From Datnioides undecimradiatus (lineage: Eukaryota; Chordata; Actinopteri; Lobotiformes; Datnioididae): DNA of 64,000 nt. Positions within the stretch are counted from its first letter, which is position 1, and each line of letters begins with the position of its first letter. The DNA lies in assembly GCA_008933995.1 (NCBI GenBank), contig WARS01000015.1, positions 16,252,957-16,316,956 of the forward strand, given 5' to 3'. Under the pieces are notes generated by a model. The model had not been told where the DNA came from and did not search any database. It was given only the letters and a program-made list of their open reading frames with translations. Below, piece after piece: positions 36,801-48,800 of the stretch. A program made the position numbers and the translations under genes.

Positions 36801-39800
36801 TTATAATAAGACCTGCAGTAATGCCACATAACAAACATGTCTACTCTCTGAAAGCATTTAAAAAAAAATAGCGTGGTCAAGTGTCGAGTGCAGAGGCCAA
36901 AAAATAAATGTGTTGCATCACACTCGCTGAAGAAAGTGTGTGTTCAGTCACAGTGCCTTAAGCGTGAGGCTGTCTGGACATGAGCATGTGTCTAAATGTG
37001 CCCTGCAGCCCACACCCCTCACAACCCACTTACCTCCCACAGGTGTCTCGTGTTTCTCACGGCTCCCGACTGCAGTTTGTCCAGCAGCAGAGGCACTCCC
37101 TGAAACGGGCCGATCCAGGTTCCCTGAGGGATCCTCTGAGCTGCACAGATCCCATAACCGAGACCAGGAACTGTACTGGTGCACAGACACACCTGCACAC
37201 GGGACACAGAGCACATATTTCTATTATAAAACTATTTCTATTTGTACATTAGTAATTACTTATTTTCATATTCAGTTTATTACTGCTATTAACACCACAA
37301 ATACATTATGATGCATTGTTATAGATAAGGTACCCAGTTTTACCAATTACAACATTAGTGACACTTTGTATTAATATTTATATGCATCAATATGTACAAT
37401 CCAGTGATATATATAACATTTCAGAAATGGGAATTTCTACATAATGAATACTTCTAGTTTTGGTACTTTAGTACATTTTGATGCCAATACCTCGGTGCTT
37501 CTACTTATCTAATATTCTGCATATGAATACGAGGAATTCTTAGACGACTGGCTGTAATAAACAGTGATCAAAGACTGTCCACCGTACATTCTGAGATCAG
37601 CCAAGCTGAGCTTCATTACATCCTTCTGGAGCTCCTCACGTCGCCGGCTCACCTGTAGTTTTTCTCTGCAAACCTAAACCAACCTGGTAAACATCAGCTC
37701 GCCTGTGATGTTTCATAGATGTAATATCAGTTTTATCTGCTTTACCACACTTTTTTAAACATATCATTAAATGTAATGTCACTTTATTTCTGCAAAAGTG
37801 CAGAAAATATACTTTTAAAGAAGCCACATGACGTCATTGTTTGGTGACTGCAGCGAACTGCAGCTCACAGCTGGCCAGGCACAGAGCATCTGGCTGACAG
37901 CAGCAACCGGAGCTATCTAAACCAGGACACAGTTGAGGCAGAAGTACTGTACTCCAATCTGGTACTAGTATTAAGAGTATAATAATAATATGTACCAATA
38001 CTCTACTACAAGTGAAGTCTTACACTGAGTATTTCACCTCAGGACAGGAGTAACAGCAGCATGTACTTAACGTATGAAGGCAAGTGTACTTGTCGGTGGT
38101 CCCTGTATTTTATTATATTACAGTAAATCATATCATTAAAATATAATAAGTGATGCTTGAACATGTAAACAGCACTGTAATGTTAGAGCACCTTTTAATG
38201 ACTTCATATACAGTTTGATGGTTTAATCTATCAAATATATTTCATATCATATTTCTGCACTCAATGGTCATATTGTACATACGTTCTTATGTCCCTATTG
38301 GTTTTAATACATTTAATGCCATTGTTAATTTTCTATTGTTCAATTTTCTATTATACGCCTCTTGACTTGCAGTACTTGCTTTCATCTTATCACTATGTAT
38401 TGCTACTTATTACTATCATCTCATGACATCTCATCTTTCATCTTCTTACTTATTACACATTTGTTTTGTTAATTGTTTCAGTATAACTAACCATATTCCT
38501 TGTATGTGAAAACCTACTCGGCATTAAACAAGATTCTGATAAATTGATCATATTTTGTTTGTATAATTTAATTTATAAAGTAGCTACTAAAAGCGTCACA
38601 TATAGCAGAGTAAACAGTGTAAGATATATTAGTTGAAAATTAAATATTAAGTAAAAGTACGTCAAAACTTAGTACTCTGGAGTGTTAAATGTTGTATTAT
38701 AGTTGCTTAAAAAAACAACAATACAACAATAAAAACAACAATAAATCTAATTTCTGTGATTATTACAAATAGATGCTTTTGTTGAAACACACTGTGAACG
38801 GCAAAACTTTATGTCACTGTTTCACTGTTAATTGCACAACATCTACTAAAAACTCCTAGAAACCTTGTAAAACACAACACTTAGACAGGAAGTCTCACCT
38901 CTCTGGGCAGGTCTCGGAGCCAATCAGGGACGTCCGGCAGGGTGACGGGTGCCGCCGTGCTGCTGGTGCCGACGAGCCGCCGCAGGGAGTGGAGAGGGCC
39001 GTGCATTGGACACTCGCCGTTCCTGTTGTCGGCACACATGTCACAACCTGGAGAGAGGAGGGCAGATTTGACAGATTATTACCTTGAATAACAAGGAAAC
39101 AAGACATACACAAAACATACAGAGGTGTGGCACATGATTTAAAATGTAAGTATTTTAATCCACAGCAGAGCCTTTGAGATGAATTCTTGCGTTTACACCC
39201 TGATTTCAGTCAAAGGTTTTAATCATTTGCATGCCAAGTGTCTTTAAGTGTCTTCGTTGTGCACGTCACGACTGTCCTTAATGCAGCGATTCCTTCCTTG
39301 TCTCATGAGCATTGAAATAGCATTGAACTTGAATTGTAAGGACTTACAGAAACCTTGAAAACTGTATTTAAAAAAACACAGATTTGACCCCTTTCATAAA
39401 CCAGCAGTGTAGTTAGAAAGATGAATGGGTTAAAAAGATTGATTATTTGTCTTTATTGGAGCTCTGTGCACTTTACCGGCTGATGAAGTGAGCTTTTTAT
39501 ATCCTTGCTTGCTGTCTATAGGCAGATTTAAATGGTTAACTCAATCTTAGACTAATTTGGGCGTATGACTTTCTGAGAAAGAGAAAAACTGTGACTGATG
39601 AAAAAGGAAAGAGGAAGACGAAGGAGGAAGGGGAGCAGGGGGCTGATGTGTTTGAAACCGTCCGCTCTGCACTGTTTTTCCAGGTTAAATGTGGCGAGCA
39701 GCGTATTGCTGGGAATTAGCGTGTGTCAACATTTACTCAGAGATGCAGTCTGACAGTAATGGATGTTAATTGACTGTAGCAACATAATGAGAGATTATTA

Positions 39801-42800
39801 TCTGGACACAAAACTCCCACAGAGCCACACAGAGCAGAGAGGAACAGGATGTTAATGTTGTTGGTTTTTTTACCCCAAATTAAATATCCGCCGCTTGAGA
39901 GAGTGACGGCTACTTTTACACCATGATTGATAGAGGCGTATTAAACCATATTATGGTCATTAATAAACCACGAGATGAAACACAGGTTCACGGTCGAGTA
40001 AATGGGAAAAATCCCACCGGCTGAATTCTTCACCATCCTGGACTTTGCGAAACTGAAATAAACAAAATTTTAGGGCTGGACATCTGCTGCAAACTGCTCA
40101 AAGCACAACTGCAGCCCTCACCACTGACAACACTGGCTTTAACATGGTCCTGTATGTTACAATGTGGTACTTCCTGCCCGACTTCCGGACAGTTGTGTAA
40201 GAAAAGGAAATGTTCATTCTGCTGGATATTAAAACTAAACTAACCGAGAGAAAGTTAGATAGGAACCCCCACATGATGTACAATTACAAAAATTAAAGAA
40301 AGAGTTTAACTTTCTATTGTTTTCTTTTGTTGTTTGCACAAAGTGTCGTGATCTTGTTTCTGTTTGCGGACAGATGGAGCGAATAAGATACCACATGTTC
40401 GACATGACGAGTGAGCTTCAGAGGTGCAGAAGTATGTTAACTAAACTAAACTTCAGACACAGCCAGGCTAGCTGTGGTATTTTTCAAATATTATGATTTG
40501 CTGCATTTCCTTTTATTTATTTGTAATAATTTGGAGCTTTTGGACTGCTGGTTGGACCAAACAAACATTGTCAAGGTGTCACTTTGAACTTTTTCATCAG
40601 TTGTAGCCCTGCACAAAATCAATAGTAAAATCTTCTTTTTTCATTATTACAGTCATAACTAAGTCATAATTATCTAATGATGATGTATATTACAGTGTCA
40701 AAAGACACATTTATCTCCATTAAATACTTTTAATTTTAAAAAAAATTCTGAATATATTTACATATTTTACCTTAGTAACATTTTAAATGCAGGACTTTTA
40801 CTTTGTTGTACTAAAGCATTTCTACTTTGTTGTATTAGTACTTTGACTGAAAGTAAGAATCTGAATATTTCCTCCACATCACTTAAAAAAAATGTTAGAG
40901 TTCCAATAATTTTCTTATTTTGACTTTAAACAGAAAAGTTTCTCATTGAAGTAGAAACTTTTATGTTCAAACATCCATAAAGAGTTTGAAATAACAATCT
41001 CTGTGTTACTGATTAAAATCACATCTTCCTGAGCTCCATCATCATCATCATCACCATTGTTGATATAGATCATTGTCACTCATGATCTACATCAACGTCC
41101 AGCCTGCATTAAACATAGCAGAGAGGATTCTGCTGAACTGAACAGTGTCAGCTGTAGATGAGCTGTGATTGTCTGTCCACAGCGACACACTCTGATTATT
41201 TTCACAGAGTTCGGGCTTCATTAGAGAGCTCACCATGCAGGGAGACGACGCAGACGCGGAGGAGCTCAGCCAAGAACCGGTGACGACGGGAAAACTCAAC
41301 AGGCGAGTCGCTGAGCTGCAGCTGAGCTCAGCTCTGATTCATGGAGCTCCGCGCTCGCATAAACCAACGCTGATGCACTTAATAGCGCAGCTGCTACTAC
41401 AGACTCTGGTACAGATACACACAGGAGGTGAGTTCAGTAAAAAGTCTTTTGCTGGCTTTTATTTATCTTTTGGTTGTTCTTCTATCCTGCTTTTGTTTAG
41501 ACAACGTTAAACATGAGACCTCTTTTAATGAAAAAAAAACAAAACAAAACACATTTTAATATACTGAAGAGACTGACACTGAAGTGCTCCTGGACTCAAG
41601 TTATCCAGTTATATATTATGTATTATTCATACAGTCCTCCTACAGCTTCTAAACTTTGTGCTTAAGTCAGTATGAAATAAGAAATAAAAGAGTCACTGTA
41701 TTTTGCAGACTGAGGAACTATAAGTGATGTGCAAACATGATACAGTCCTTTTCAGAAAGGCGACTATATATTTTTTATGTATTTCAAAATATAAATATGG
41801 TTTCATCTACATTAGATTCATTCACTTGAAGTAATGTGGCCTCAGATTTGATATATCAAATAAATATTTCATTGATACTCTGTATTTGTCGCCTAATATT
41901 TTGTACCGCAGCTGCTGCAATTGCTCTCGAGGTGAATAATGTTTGATCTAAACTGACCAAATCCTTGCTTCATTTAGTTAAAAAAGTAAATTTTCATGGC
42001 CTTGAATGTGTTAAATTCACATTTCTCATATTTCTGCATGATAAATATGATAACTGACCTCTGAAAGGTCAAAAAAAAACAACTATTGTACACATCTGCG
42101 ACATTCAAGTAACATTTGACGTGTCTTTACAAACACATATGCTTATTGTACATGAAATTAACACTGTCCATAATGTTATTTATGTGATCAGCTGTGTGAA
42201 TGTGTGATGAGTTCTCGTGCCTTTAGCAAAAGAACAAGACACTACAGTTAAAGTGCTGTCTTTTTGTCACTGAACCTATTTTCTCTTCCTCCTCTCTCTT
42301 CTTCTCTTCCACTCTTTCAGACTGATGAACTGGCTGTGAACTTGTTATGGCGTGCTCTCCTCGCTGCCCATCATTCAAACTCAGTATTCTGTTACATCCA
42401 TCGCCAGTGTTTAGACAGCTCCGCTCTGCCTCTGATCTCCGTGCGCCCGACGCCATTTCCAGTGAAAATGTCTGCGGGCACTTTGGAGTGTTTGGTTCCC
42501 ACAAAATAAGGACCTTTTGTTTTGAGTGTCTCTTCCTGAAAACCCTGACTGCAAACATTTTTATTTCTCGAAAAACCGCCTGGATCACCTGCCTCATGCA
42601 CACAGCACTAACCCCAAAATTTTCACGAACTGTGACGTTCAAGTGTCACTTTCCATTTCTGCATTTGAGCCTCTCTGACTCTAATCCAGAGTGATTAACT
42701 GAAAGTAAAACGCAGCTTGTGGCATTTCCTGACCTGCCGCCATCATCACACACACAGCGCAGCAGCAAGGTCGGAGCTCCGTAACAAACTCCTGGCCTTC

Positions 42801-45800
42801 TCCACAACAAAACCATCACACTTCATAAAGACCATCGATGGTAATAGCTGCGTTTGTTTCCAGCACAGCTGCGAGTCCAGATGAGGACGGACCACACAGC
42901 GAGGCTGCACTTCTACTCTGGAAACTCACACTGCGCAGACGTCTACAGGGCATTTTAGCCTCTTTTAGCTCCTGGTTTTGCTTTTTTTGCTTTGTTTCCC
43001 GTAGCAGCAAACAAGCTGGGATAAAAGCTCTAGGCACTATGCTCAGCACTAAACAGCAGAGAGATACAGTTAGAGAGCAGCAGGTGAAGAAAGTGGAACA
43101 TTAAGCAGTTAAAGAGGTGGATCTGCTTCTCAGGAGCTGGTGGAGACCAAAACAGAGCTGAAAGCAGAGTCCCTGCTCAACTGGACTCCAACCAGAGATC
43201 ATGTCGCTCAGTGTCTGCATATTTGGATGTCGGCACTAGATTATGTTTTTCAGTCGGACTCATTGAGCTGCAGGTGGTTGCTACTCCAGTTTTGTCACGT
43301 CAGCGATGTGGCTCTGATAACAACTGAATAAACAAAGAGAAGCAGAGAAATGTGGCGATTTAATCTTACGGCACAGGACAGGAGTCACAGAACATGCAGG
43401 GATTACAGATATTTACTGTTGTCAGGGGCCCACTGAGCCTGTGTGTGTGTGTATGAAGAGTGATGAGCAGGGATTAAAGTGGGACAGCAGTATGAACATG
43501 TAAAGCATGAGTTCATTATCCCACATTAAACATGGACCTTTATTAGACACAGAGGCTGGAAACTAACAAACAGAATGTGTGTGTGTGTGTGTGTTCAACC
43601 CGCCTTTATTAAATTACAATGAAACTGCCAGCTGACATTTGGTCCAGATGTAAATTGTAAGAATTGATCTGTTTTCTGTATCATCCCAGCTGTCAGACAA
43701 CTTCCTGTCATATGTTTTATTTCTCTATAGGAGCAGAAATAACATTTATTGAATATAACAGTCCAGATGCTTTATGTTGTTGACTGTTTTTATGTTGTTT
43801 TTTTTTTGTTCAGTGACAGTAGACCCCATACTCTGGTAAGAAAATACACATGTTTTTGATCAAGTCTGAACTTTCTTTCCCCATGACAGTGGATGGCGGG
43901 TGGGTTCACTTTAGGGTTGCTGTGTTTTTTAAAAAGGTAATGACACAGATGCACATTTCTAGTTTTCAAACTAGAAAGACATGAAATCCTACTTTTTTTT
44001 CCCCCAAACACATCAGCTGACTTATTATATACATCACATGTTTTACAGGCCATGTTTTCTCTGTATTTTGAGGTTGTATTATTCCATATGTATCACAGGC
44101 AACAGACACAAGACATTAACCTAAATGCAGATGAGCGTTAACTCTGCTCTTTATGAAAATTCAAACCACAGGACTGGAAGCTGCTATCACTCCTGAACTG
44201 ATTGGCTGCTCGTTAAAACACAGATTAAAACAAGACTAATTAACTGATTGTCATTGCAATGAGGGCGGCCCACAAATTCATCCAGTGCAACCCACCCACC
44301 CACCCAAACTCTGTATAATATTCTGAGTATTTAAGAGAGCGTCGTCACATTAAAGTCAGGTTAGTCATCACATGCACTGGTTTTGTTATGTTTTCCGTGT
44401 TTTATGAAGGAGCATAGTGACGTTATCAACGTTGCATGAGTTCGAGCTTGGAGAAAGCAACGACTAACAACAGAAAGGTCTGGGTTAAAACCCAAAGGCG
44501 GGATGTGCACTGGAAGAAAGGTTCCAGTTAAACTTAGACAACCAGTTGCATTATGGGAAATGTAGGAGCCAGTGTTTTTAGAAGGTTGTTTCCTCAGCTT
44601 TGTGGAGATACAAAACGAATTCACCAAATGTTCCGCTTTATTCATTCATGCAAGTGGTTGATTTACTTGTATCTGCCAACATTATGGTTCAAACTGTTGT
44701 TTTGAGTCGGTTTTAGTGCCTTAGTCCAAAATCCAGAGATTTCTCTGAAGGGTTTCACAGTCTGTGTAATTCTGCTGCTGAACAACATTTAAACCTATGT
44801 GGGTTTTTTTTTTTAAAAAAGTCAAATTTACAAACAAAAATATGTCTGTATATTGCCTTTAGAAATCATCATGTCTAAAAAATATTAAAATGTACAATGT
44901 AGATTTCTCCTCAGCTCAATAATCGCCCAAAATGTACAGAAACATGAGTGAGTTGATTTAAAGCTCAGCTCTTTAATGGATGTTTATGTGTTCAATGCTT
45001 AAATGAAGGAAGAAAGAAACACAATAACCGCCAATAAATAATGGTTTTGGACAATAAACACAAGAAATATAATTAATATTCAGCATCGAATGTTTTAACA
45101 ATTTGAGTTTGCCTATTTAAATATAATATTATTGTAGGAATATTATTAGAATTATTAGCATTATTGCTGTTGTTGATATCATTATTATTATTGGTGTAAT
45201 TAATAATCGAGCTCGGACTGTGACATGTGACGGAGTGTGTGTGTTTGTGTGACTGCTTTATCTACACCCCCACTCATGCGCGCGCGCGCACACACACACT
45301 CACACTCGCACACCCCAGAGACCTCAATACGGCCGTGTTGGGATGATAAATAGCGGGCCGGTGGCCGCTGGATCGATCCCCCTCCCTTCTCTCTCTCTCC
45401 TTCACTCTTACTCTCTCTCTCTCTCTCTCCCCTCCACAAACACAAAACTATATACGGCAATTAATTCCTGCTTGTCCCTCCATCCCTCATCGGCCCTGCC
45501 AGCGCGTATCGACGCAGATTACTGCTGATGGTCCGTTTTATCACCGCAGAATATACAGCGAGGAGTGCTCATAGACAGTCACGCACACACGCACACGTAT
45601 ATAAGCTACATTCATACATACTTACATACATAATCTGTTCACGGTGCCGTAACGCCCGAAGCCAAAAACGTCACTTTGTGGTAAATTCTAAAGTTACGAT
45701 GTCACCACGTGACCCTACACCCTGATATTATGGCGTTATTATAGGAATATAATTGGAGGGTAAAAAGATGGTGACACTGCTGTAGCAGGATAAAACCCTA

Positions 45801-48800
45801 TCATACAAATAAACAGTACACGACGCGCCACAGCCACCGCGTGCGTCTTTACCTGGTATTATACCTGTCAGCTCCGCACTAGATTAATAAACCTCAACAA
45901 CAAAAACTACATGTTTAAAAGATCTGCAGCCCCCTTCCAGTACCAGAGAAATATTACACACAGAGCCGTATTTATCAATAAAATGATATACTTCTATGTC
46001 TATAATATGCGCTATTAAGGTCTGGAAACACTGCTGAGATCTAAAAAAAAAAAAAAAAAACTTACTCAGCGTGAAACACAATCATAATGGAGATGTAAGA
46101 GGCGAATATTTATACACTGGTAAAAATATATAAGTCATCATAAACGGACTGTGGACACACTGGAAAAAAATAATTCTAGGAATGTTATTTAAAAAATAAT
46201 AAAAATCGAATTTAGAAGATAAATTCCGTATATTCCCATATACACCCAGAGAAATCATATAAACAACTTAACCCCGTAACATCATTACTGAACACTGAAC
46301 CTGAATATCAACAGGGGCTCCGCTGAGATCTGCTTTTCTCATTATATTATCCACTGACGGCCTGCGCAAAATGAACCGTAATCAACAGCATTAAAAAAAA
46401 TAAATCGGCTGTCGTCTTAAAATGACAGTTTAAAGATGAAATGAATAAAATAGAATCGGTAAATAAAAAAGAAACTTTAAGATTATCTCCGGGGAAAAGG
46501 CGTCTGAAACAGGAAAATATCTACCATAACGAGTCCAAACTAACTCGCGCTAAACTGACGATGTTGGTGCACACGCGCGCAGTGGGGCGCACGAGCGGCT
46601 GTCGGTGGCTTCGGGCTCACAGCGGGAGAGTTTGGTGCCGTTACGCTGTACAAACGGGCCGCTGGGAGTCTGCACGCAGGGAGGGAAGACTTCGTTCGGA
46701 CGCGGAACGGGACACCGCGACGTTACGAATGAAACGCTCCTCGGAACCAGACCGTGGAGCTTTCGAACTCGACAGCGGTGTGTGTGTGTGTGTGTGTGTT
46801 TCTGTGTGTGCGCGTGTGTGTATGTGTGCGCGCGCGACTTTTACGCATGACGGCACTCTGTCAATATCTGTCCACACACGGACACGCATACACACACACA
46901 GAAACATGACGTACAAGCGGACTCACTGCAGATATGAAACTATAGAAGGGTTTTCATAAATTCACGGGGAATAAAGTCGTGTTTTTACAATATTTGCTGC
47001 GGGTTTAAAAAAAAAAATGCGTGAACATAAACTGTGAACTGACTCGGATTTTAGAATAAATAAAAAAGACAAAGAGCCCAGCTTTTTTTTTTTTTTTTTT
47101 TTTTTTCTGGCAAGCCGTTTGATTTGTTTAACTGCCCCGAATTGAGGAAAACTCACCTGAAATAAAACTAATATGCAATTAGGCTAATCGATCGCTTTGA
47201 CCGGAGTTTAAGTGAGATTAATCATGAGCGCGCACATCCAGGAAATAAAATAAACTAAACAGTGAAATGACCCCGTGAACGCAGACAGGTGGAAACACTG
47301 ATGCGTATTTCACAAAATCTGAATGAAGTCTGGTTAATATTAACTCGAAGCTGCAGGCCCACTGCTGCTGCTGCTGCTGCTGCTGCTGTCTGACGGTCTG
47401 GACCCTGGCCAGGCTGCTGACCTTTGACCTCTGACCCTCCTGCGGCTCCTACCGTCCAACACAGCAGCTGTCAAACACACTGTAACATCTGACAAACTGC
47501 TGCAGAAAACTCCGGCCTGGCCTCTTGATCAAACAGTTTTCTGTGTGTGATTGCTCATAAATTGGGTTCAGCGCGTCTCAATGAATAAATAAATCCCATA
47601 GCTTTCATTTTTATTTTCTTTAATTGAACTAATGGAAATGTAGCAAAAAAAATATGATTTTAAGTGGCAACAAGCTAAAAAAAAAAAGAATTCATTTATT
47701 TTTCACCTATTTTATTTACATCACTCAGGTGAATGTTTAGCTGCACTCAAGGCCTGACACTGATTCTGTAAAGCTGCGATTCACATATGCTAATAAAATG
47801 TTTTTAAAAGCCCTGCTGATGCTGGATGAAATATTCTTAATGTATTTAGCAATATTTAGAGAACAAAGGAGAAATATTAAAGGGAATAAAATGTATGCAA
47901 AAGTTCTTATAAATTATAGTGCACCTCTCTATAAGAATATTATACAAATATTAAAGAAATAATAAGGAATTTTTATGTGATAATACAGAAATATTTTCAC
48001 AATGCAATTAGACTTAAGCTGTCGTTAAATGAACCGCATGCAGCTTTTTCTCAGACAAATATTCAAGAGTTATGACAGAAACGTGCAGCAGCAACGATCA
48101 CACGGAGCTTTTGATGGTCGGAGCAATTAAACTCGCAGCAGAAATATAAAACAACAGCAACACGACTGAGTACAGCAGACAGTGGGAATACATGTTGAAT
48201 TATAGGAAGATTTTAAGAACGCGATGCAGAAGGTCAGAAGTCTCAACTAAGCGCTTGATGCTCAGTTAAGATCATAAAAGTGTTCTGTGTTTATAAAAAC
48301 AGATGAGGCGCGCAGGTGGATGCAAGGGTGTACAACACACATCCCCGGTTTGATTGCCGGATCATTCTCATCCTCTTCCCATCCTCCTCTCAACTGTAAT
48401 AAAATGCCCCCGAAAAAACACTCAAAGCAAACTCCAGTGGCAGTGACAAGCCTGAGTGTGTGCGAGTGTGTGTTGTGTGTACATACGGTTGTTGACCTCT
48501 CCTGTGTGGTTGCTCAGTGGGATGATCTCCATCCTCTGCTGTCCGTACAGGTAGTAGTCCAGCTCCTCGGATGTCAGCTTGAACCTGGCTGTCGCTCCTT
48601 TGCCGCCCTCCTCCACCCCAATGCCGCTGCTGCTGCTCTTCACGCTGGACGAGACCACGCTGACCCCCCCACAGCTCTGCTCTTTGGCCTGATGGAGAAG
48701 CCCTGCTGCTGGGTTGTGACCCTGCTGGTTCTCTGGGGGGACAACCACTACTAGGTCTCCCCCTCCTCCTCCTCCCGGTCCTCCTCCTCCTCCAGGTCCT

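Larger units (their letters stand above)
19974..37033 (-). other. prdm6 intron 3 (17 kb)
   Basis: No other gene is supported inside. It holds (TGTC)n at 22878-22901, (CA)n at 26118-26160 and 26281-26335, (TG)n at 27782-27812 and 27947-27982, a 308-bp MITE at 27405-27712, a 22-bp-period minisatellite at 30745-30990, and a pyrimidine tract near 29370-29450. The stretches 19.98-22.8, 28.3-30.7 and 31.7-35.7 kb look unique and AT-rich. Confidence 0.6.
39048..48486 (-). other. prdm6 intron 1 (9.4 kb)
   Basis: Holds a MITE end at 40660-40882, an orphan + strand open frame with a donor at 41235-41427, CpG- and TG-rich DNA at 46540-46870, A and T runs at 46041-46060 and 47082-47107, (CTG)n with a DR1 site at 47351-47436, and a SINE at 48305-48425. 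39.6-39.96 kb looks like possible conserved non-coding DNA. No gene is established. Confidence 0.6.

Noticed and set aside
42223-43104. Several frames of 80-140 codons on both strands
   Set aside because: No motif, no consistent splice partners, and opposing frames of similar length, as expected by chance in DNA with few stops.
46441-46959. 172-codon + strand frame
   Set aside because: Composition follows CpG and TG bias, it ends in a run encoded by a TG microsatellite, and no domain is seen; kept only as a CpG-rich block.
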